This document shows, piece after piece, positions 58,228 to 64,000 of a stretch of 64,000 bases of DNA. Each line of letters begins with the position of its first letter. Position 1 is the first letter of the stretch. The notes beneath the pieces are model-generated. The model was not told the origin of the DNA. It saw nothing but the letters and a program-made list of their open reading frames with translations, and searched no databases. Source of the DNA: Oscarella lobularis (Eukaryota > Porifera > Homoscleromorpha > Homosclerophorida > Oscarellidae); contig NC_089176.1 in NCBI RefSeq assembly GCF_947507565.1, positions 3,286,001 through 3,350,000 on the forward strand, written 5' to 3'. The position numbers and the translations under genes are program-made.

Positions 58228-59832
58228 CTAATGCTGTACAAACCACGAAACTTTTCTAAGCTGTTCCAAAAACAGAAACAGCAGTATTGTGTGCGGAGAG
58301 AGACGAATTAGAGCCGGAACAAATCCCTACAACAGAAACGTCACACTGACCGTCTTTTCGTTAGCAAAACCTTAAAAAATCCTAAGGGACCCATTGCAGC
58401 TGTGTTCTTCAGGTGAAACCATAGCCCCTAAAAGAGTCAAAAAAATAGAAGAGACGAAATGCATTTCATGCTCTGCTATACGTACATTGGGAGAGTTCAT
58501 CATTCTCGTTTTCATCACGTCAGCAGGCTGAGTCAAGACAGTGGAAGCAAAACCCTGAGCATAATTGTAGCAAATAATTCCACATATATGTATAATCTTA
58601 CTGCTATGATACTTGCAGTCAAGTGAGTCATGATGTTCTCCTTAAAATAGCTACAGGAAAGGCAATCCATAAACATATTTATTTAACCGCACTCTGACCT
58701 TACCCCGTTCCAAGAAGACCTTGCTTGGCTTGATCGTACACGGATATCTAAAGACAGAAGCAGTTGAAATGAGAGGACGCGGGATGACAAGCCCATCCGA
58801 GGGCAAGGACAATTGCATCCGGTATTCGGCTGCTGGCTCCCAATCATCCGGATCATCCGGTGACAACCGGGTCAGAGTAGTAGAATGACTCACCTGACCT
58901 ATTGTCATTAGTATGGATCTCGCAATGTTCATAGAGACGCCCGACCAGAGAGCGCGTATACCCTCTAGAGAGAAACCAGAGATTAGACTACATGTAGAAC
59001 TAGAAGGAAGTCGAAATTTGACCTTCTTTTCCGACTAAGTACGCTCCATGAAATATGTTCCTATACCTGCACACACGACAATAATAGAATTAACGTCAGA
59101 GAGTTTCTTATAGTCTTCGCACCCCCTCTGCTGAGACTTGGGCAGTTTTGCATCATTCTGCATTCTGAGGACGAGAGATACATAGAAGACGAAGAGACAA
59201 GGATGTCAATTCAATCTAACCTGACGTTTACGAGATCGGCCGGATTTCCAGCAATCCCACCAAAAAATCCTTCACCAAACCAAGAGAACATCAAAACATT
59301 TCTTCGAAATCCCTTGACTAGAAACGTACCTCCGACCGTCGCCAGAACGATTTTCTGATGGAAAAGCGGCTCTTCTAAAAAAAGTCACACGCAAAATCGT
59401 AAGAAAGGAGTGGAGGGGGTTGGGCACGTACCTCTCCCGGATTCGGCGAGAATTCGCTCTCGAACGAATTCGTAGATGGCGAATCGAGTCGTCGTGTACG
59501 TCATCTGCACCGTGCAATCGTATATCGCGTTCGAATCGAACGCGCGATCGATTCTCGGGTACCTGTCGCGTTATCGACGCGCTGAGGCCGCGATAGAGGC
59601 CCAAAAAGCCCTGATTCTTCACCACGTGAATGGTCATGCGAACCATGCCTTTTTCGACCTTCTGCTGGGTTTGTAGTTGGACCTGAATAGGCGAGGAAGT
59701 TGGCGTTCACGTGCAAGAGGCAATTTTTCTACCGACCTTGACTAGATCGAGTGGATGCGTGAAGCAGGCGGCCATTGAGCCGGCAAGGCCGCCGACAAAC
59801 CATTTCTGCCGTTTCTTGCCTTCGTGCGACAT
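58228..59832 (-). CDS. SLC25A10: Mitochondrial dicarboxylate carrier, SLC25A10-like (multi-exon)
   Basis: Inner-mitochondrial-membrane exchanger of malate/succinate for phosphate or sulphur oxyanions. The start ATG is at 59830-59832 (MSHEGKKRQKWFVGGLAGS). Recognised segments in order: ACFTHPLDLVKV (carrier signature 1), QLQTQQKVEKGMVRMTIHVV, GLYRGLSASITRQ, TRFAIYEFVRERILAESG, FGGIAGNPADLVNVRMQNDA (signature 2), MNIARSILMTIGQ, VYDQAKQGLLGTG, MTHLTASIIAGFASTV, LTQPADVMKTRMMNSPN (signature 3), NTAAMGPLGFFK, GFVPALIRLSPHTILLFLF and LEQLRKVSWF, then TAG at 58228. These track human SLC25A10 closely. Introns are roughly 50-170 nt. Confidence 0.9.
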
Positions 59833-60098
59833 CGCGTTCGTCTCTCGCTCGGAAATCGGAATACAGAGGATCGTGGGAACACCTCTTATACTTAAACTTG
59901 GGAGGCCCGGATGTTATGTGAGTGAGAAGTATTGATTTCGGATAAAACGTTCTCCCAATGCACAGCGTTGCTGCCTAGGCATGTCTTTACAACACCAAAG
60001 TTTCTGAGTACTTTTCTAAACAAAATTGTGTTGCTATAACTAGAAAATTTTGATAACGCAAATAATGCCATATTAGTATGAATGCAGCGTACCTCGTG

Positions 60099-60345
60099 TT
60101 AAAACTTTTCTGGAGGAAAGAACGCACTTGCGCTGTCGTGAGATCCAGGTTGCCCGCAAGCGGGACAACGCCTGAAACGGAGCCTCAGTTGCTGTTCTTT
60201 GTTCACACAGTTCTTGCAGACGTCACACTCGCAAGGCCACATCTGAATCGTCTCACAACGACGGCCACATTCGTAGCAGGTTTTTCTCTAAAGACGAAGA
60301 GTAAAAAATATGCTGTGTACTTGACTACAATGGCTCTACTGGCAT
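60099..60345 (-). CDS. Possible mini RING-like zinc protein (2 exons, 64 aa)
   Basis: Exon 1 (60340-60345) would be just ATG CCA; a 52-nt GT-AG intron (donor CCA|GTAGAG, acceptor CGTCTTTAG) joins exon 2 (60099-60287) in phase 0. The protein reads CYECGRRC, then WPCECDVCKNC, then CPACGQPG: a RING-like Cys pattern in which the usual His is Cys. Its size and intron length fit this genome's style, but a 6-nt first exon is unusual and the true 5' end may be elsewhere. It could be an E3 ligase fragment. No transcript evidence is available. Confidence 0.38.
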
Positions 60346-62054
60346 GATCCGAAAGAAGCTGACGGACTACGTCGATCAAGAAAGACGAAGTTGCCGCGTC
60401 AGGGCCAGAAAAAGGCTAGATTGAAAGACTTTCCCACGAGAACGAGGCCAAAGTGACTCTAATGGTGGGGGAGTGACCAACCAAATCGAAGCATTTGTCG
60501 CGCTTTAGGAAAACCTTACCGTTTTTGGACGAACTAGTAAGTCAAGACTTGAAGTGCCGCAACCCGGTACGTTGGTTTCGGCCTCGAACACTCTCTAAAA
60601 ACTGGTCTGAGCAGAGTTTCAGGAAGTTTGCTTGCTCACATCTTCCTTTTTTCGGCGCAGGCTAAGGAGGGACGTCGTTTCTTTTCACCTATCGAACTTT
60701 TATATGCGCTTTCGATTCCTTTCCCCGCTTACTCCCCAAACACGTCAAAGCGGATTCTTTGTCGTCTAAATTAAATTAGATATAGCGAGACGGATACGAC
60801 GTACGTGGCCCACCCGCGGCTGCGTAATTATCATAAGCCGTTGGGAGAAAAGGGGCCCTCGCCTTCTAAAACAACGTTTTCTTGCACTAGAGGCTACGGT
60901 TGGAACGAGGTATGGTTCTTGCACCGCTAGAGACTCGATATTTTAATTTTTAGTCCAAAATAAGGCGTGGAGATCTACCGCGTGGCGAACTCGTACGTGC
61001 CGGAGCTACTAGCTAGAAGGGCCGCCAAAGAATCGAACTATTCCTATTGCTACTAAGTAGCTTGGGCGCCTTAGTAAGACTCTAGCTAACAAGATCTAAA
61101 CCAAAACAGGGCAACTGGGACGGTGAATTACTTTTCCTAGCAGACATATGCATGGGCCGTCTCGATCGTACGTGAGCCGATCGAAGTGACCGGTTCAAAA
61201 ACCGTGGCTCAGTTCAAGTCTAGCCATCACAATTTGCGGTGTTACATTAGGACCAAATGTGATCCCGTTTGTCGTAATTAGCGAATGGCGTTTCTTATCA
61301 CCGCTAATTCCATTTTCGTTTTGGAAACACGCAACTGCGAAAAATAACCGAACCATTTGCCTCGCCGTACTCTCTTTGTCGCTGTCTTGTCGAGAAATGC
61401 CACTCAAAGAAAGGTGCGCTCTTCTAGCTATTATTTAACAGATCCTCCACTAAGGCCCGCGGTGACGCGCGCGGCTCCCCAAAACCGTTTTACTGTATGC
61501 TGCTATTTCTCCCGTCGTTAAAAAGATGGCGCGTTTGCATCCCAGCGCACGAACCGCGTGACGGTATGCGGTGTATATTGCAATTCAAAGCTGATTGGGC
61601 AAGTTGTTCTCCCGCGTGTTGCGTGCATGATGCGCCGCACCCATAATATCGTGGAGTCGACCCCAGATCCTGCCGCCACTCTGCGTGTAGTCGAGATTGC
61701 CGCCCTCTGTGTAGAGAAGAAAATTTTACGCTACACAAAAACAAAGCGTGTCCTGATTGCGGAAAAAGTATCAATGTGGATTGCACCTTTTTTGGCTGGC
61801 TGAAGTGTCCAGAATGTGGTGACTGGGTAAGGCCCTAGAGTTTGCACATGCACTGCGCTGCATGTGCAAGTCTCAACTCAACTCTTGAGTCTGTGTTTGT
61901 CATATGAAAATCAGTGTGTGCTGCATGTACTAGCTAGTGTCAAAAATCGTTACATGTCGAAAAAAGTGCAAGTAAAATTGCAGTAAACCGGATACACAGT
62001 ATATAATACCGTCCTCACCGCCGAGTTACGGCTACACGTAACTATTTATAGATT
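60346..62054. other. Mostly non-coding stretch with one orphan Cys-rich exon candidate
   Basis: About 1.7 kb before the four-TM protein gene. On the plus strand at about 61.65-61.83 kb a 64-codon open frame without ATG encodes CREENFTLHKNKACPDCGKS, then FFGWLKCPECGDW, followed directly by a GTAAGG donor. The CPDCG...CPECG pair looks like a zinc ribbon, so this may be an internal exon or a relic; I could not find partners. Nothing else was recognised. Confidence 0.3.
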
Positions 62055-63778
62055 ATGCTTGCCGACAAAAAAACTGCGGAAAGTTTTAAGGGACATGTAG
62101 CGGAAGGCCAAGCCAAAGAAACGTACAAAAAGTTTGTATGGGACGAGCTACTTCAGTACATGGCTCTAGTAAGCGGAGTACTGGTTCTGATCGGTCTAGG
62201 AAGTGAGTACTTCCTGGATCGAGGTCTAGCTTGCACCGTATCTACTAGCATGTCGAGAGACGAGGCACGATTTGCTGTCATGTGGTGTTCGAGTAACATG
62301 CAAGTTCGTCTCGTCGACGGGATTCCCTTTGTAATATTCGTGCAGGGACTCTTTCTCGCCGGACCCCACCTATTGTGGGAAACAATGGCTGCGTCCGCGC
62401 TCGAACAGTTTTTTGCAATGGTTCCTTCTCTATCTCGATTGCGCGATCGTCAGACCGGACAGTACCCGTTCGAGACGGTAGAAATCGTGCGAAAGCTGAG
62501 AGCGACGTACGGCGAAACGAGCCAAACAGGTGCCCGCTATTTCTCAAGATATCGCTTGAAACTATGGGTGCAGCTCATAGCCTCGCTAATCTTTTTGGCT
62601 GTGCTCGGTAGTCTCTTTTATTATACCGACTTCTTTGCTATTCATTTTATCTGCACTGAAGTGGGCGAAGATTCGGCTACGTTTCGCCGCGCCGGCTATC
62701 TAAACAGTTCAACGCTGACAGGGTATAATCCGTATGACACGCTCTGTACATACACGACCGCCACATCTATGTCGGTTATTTGGGGTGCTGACGTATTGGT
62801 ATTGATCATAACAACGATCGCAGCTATATCCGGTGTTGCGTGGTGCATGAAGCCTCACTATTGGGCTAAACTAGACTACAAAAGCTACGCCAGTTTTCTC
62901 TACTCCTTTTCAATGAATGACACTGGTGCAGCTCGTCAGTGTTTTAAACCTCATTCACGGCACAAAAAAGCCGTTAAAATTAGAACCGATTTAGACTTCT
63001 TAGTGATGATGTTATTTACGAAGGACAACGGGCAAGGCGAAACGTTCTTTGATGTACAAGTAGAACTAGAACTAGAGGAGTTATTTCGATTTCATTTCGA
63101 AGGGTTTGCTACATATTTTTCTCAACTTATCGGACCGCCTGGGCCTTTCACCCCCCAAGACTTGGAGCGCAGACTAGACCATATAAAAAATGCTGTCGAT
63201 ACTGCTACCGAACGATTAGAAAATTTTTCAACAAAACTCGACTTCGGCGAAGACAAAAGGTGCGTTCTGGGAGCGAAGCTACTACGACTCTGCTACGATA
63301 AAAAACAAAACACGGAAACAAACACATTTAACCCAGAAAACTTGCCTATGTACAAAAGTGGGCTTCACTTATTTTGTGGTTCTAAAGGTTGCACGTTGTC
63401 CCTGTTACAAATCTGCGTTGAGGTACTACAATGCCATGTTTTGTCTTTCCTAATTAATTAAACTAAAGTTTGGGCGTTCTTATCTAGATGACCGCTGTTG
63501 ATTTTAATACGTTCTACAACCCAAAGCTTATACGAAGGAAGAAACCCGAGAAAGCGGAGACAAAAGAAAATGACTCTGATTCGGAGCAGCCTGATGCGGC
63601 CGAAGCGTTAGAGACTCGTTCAACGACCTCAGACAAATCATTAATTGACTTCACTCCATGGGACAAATTCGATACAGTAATTGAAGAAAATTACCGAAAT
63701 CTCAACTTTCTCAGGGTTTCTGAAAACATTACTGGTAGAGAAGGACCTCAGCTAAGTCCGGTAAAGCCGTTTACATAG
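62055..63778 (+). CDS. Four-TM innexin/pannexin/LRRC8-like putative large-pore channel (2 exons, 552 aa)
   Basis: Exon 1 is 62055-63422 and exon 2 is 63488-63778; the 65-nt intron (GAG|GTACTA ... TATCTAG|ATG) is in phase 0. TM1 is about 35-52 (YMALVSGVLVLIGLGSEYF); loop 1 has Cys60 and Cys78; TM2 is about 90-108 (GIPFVIFVQGLFLAGPHLLW), close to the innexin TM2 pattern of a bulky Pro-Phe start and PHLLW end; TM3 is about 170-192; loop 2 has Cys200 and Cys231; TM4 is about 241-263. Two Cys per extracellular loop, a short cytosolic N-terminus and a long cytosolic C-terminus fit the connexin-like large-pore superfamily. The C-terminal ~290 residues are hydrophilic and unrecognised, with an acidic Ser-rich segment in exon 2. 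Which of the three families it belongs to is not decided; an unrelated four-TM protein is the alternative. Confidence 0.6.
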
Positions 63779-64000
63779 ACTTTTTATAGAAGGCAAACAG
63801 AATTTGCCGTACGTCTAGCTTACCAGGCGGCTTAGAAGAAAGGGCGGAAGAAAGAAAGACAAATATGATCTAATGGTTATAACGTGCTTAGAGCCGCATT
63901 TCCAACCCAGCACAGGTATTGTTTTTCAGCGTGCCTTGATTTCGCTTTCTAAAAAAATTTGTTTAATTAATCTACAGCGTCAGTCATTTTGGAAAATATA
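63779..64000. other. Right edge, 3' flank
   Basis: 3' flank of the four-TM gene. No feature supported. Confidence 0.4.

Noticed and set aside
63865-63920. Possible tRNA (TAATGGTTA-like D arm)
   Set aside because: No GGTTCGA T-loop and no acceptor-stem pairing.

Overview
The window is nuclear DNA of an animal. The genes are intron-rich but very compact: many GT-AG introns are only about 48-70 nt, and neighbouring genes are often separated by 85-500 nt. The gene families are animal ones (NK-like homeobox genes, a polycystin-1-like REJ/GPS/PLAT protein, CatSper, SNX14, SCFD2, a FAM78-like protein, SLC25A10). Compactness plus this gene set suggests an early-branching animal, most likely a sponge and perhaps a homoscleromorph of the Oscarella/Corticium type. 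That assignment is inference; no marker gene settles it.

Left part (1-20.3 kb): a large tandem segmental duplication. Each unit holds, on the minus strand, an SNX14-like sorting nexin and a phosphomannomutase (PMM2) gene, followed by a plus-strand NK-like homeobox gene. Copy A occupies 1 to about 7.6 kb (SNX14 runs off the left edge) and copy B about 11.6-20.3 kb. The fates differ: PMM2 copy A reads as an intact 249-residue enzyme, whereas PMM2 copy B has an early stop, a 7-nt deletion and a lost stop codon. Both homeobox copies are intact. Between the units lie palindromic repeats, a 1.2-kb inverted-repeat element and a CatSper channel pseudogene split by a 455-bp foldback element with an 8-bp target duplication.

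Homeobox array (6.6-25.3 kb): five same-strand homeobox genes of the NK-like (Bsh/BarX/Vent-type) group, four of them within 6 kb. All carry an N-terminal EH1-like repressor motif, and three share an unusual motif just after the homeodomain.

Right part (26.9-64 kb), a dense mixed neighbourhood: a secreted/membrane protein with a DUF4215-type cysteine-rich repeat (-); a PH / tyrosine-repeat / coiled-coil / Costars / LIM protein (-); SCFD2 (-); a PLAT-FAD oxidoreductase fusion (+); a kinesin-DEP-ankyrin protein (-); a FAM78-like putatively myristoylated protein (-); a large polycystin-1-like receptor/channel (-); an SLC25A10 dicarboxylate carrier (-); a mini RING-like gene (-); and a four-pass innexin/pannexin/LRRC8-like putative large-pore channel (+). 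The most notable items are the homeobox array with its duplication history, the three unusual domain fusions and the innexin-like protein.
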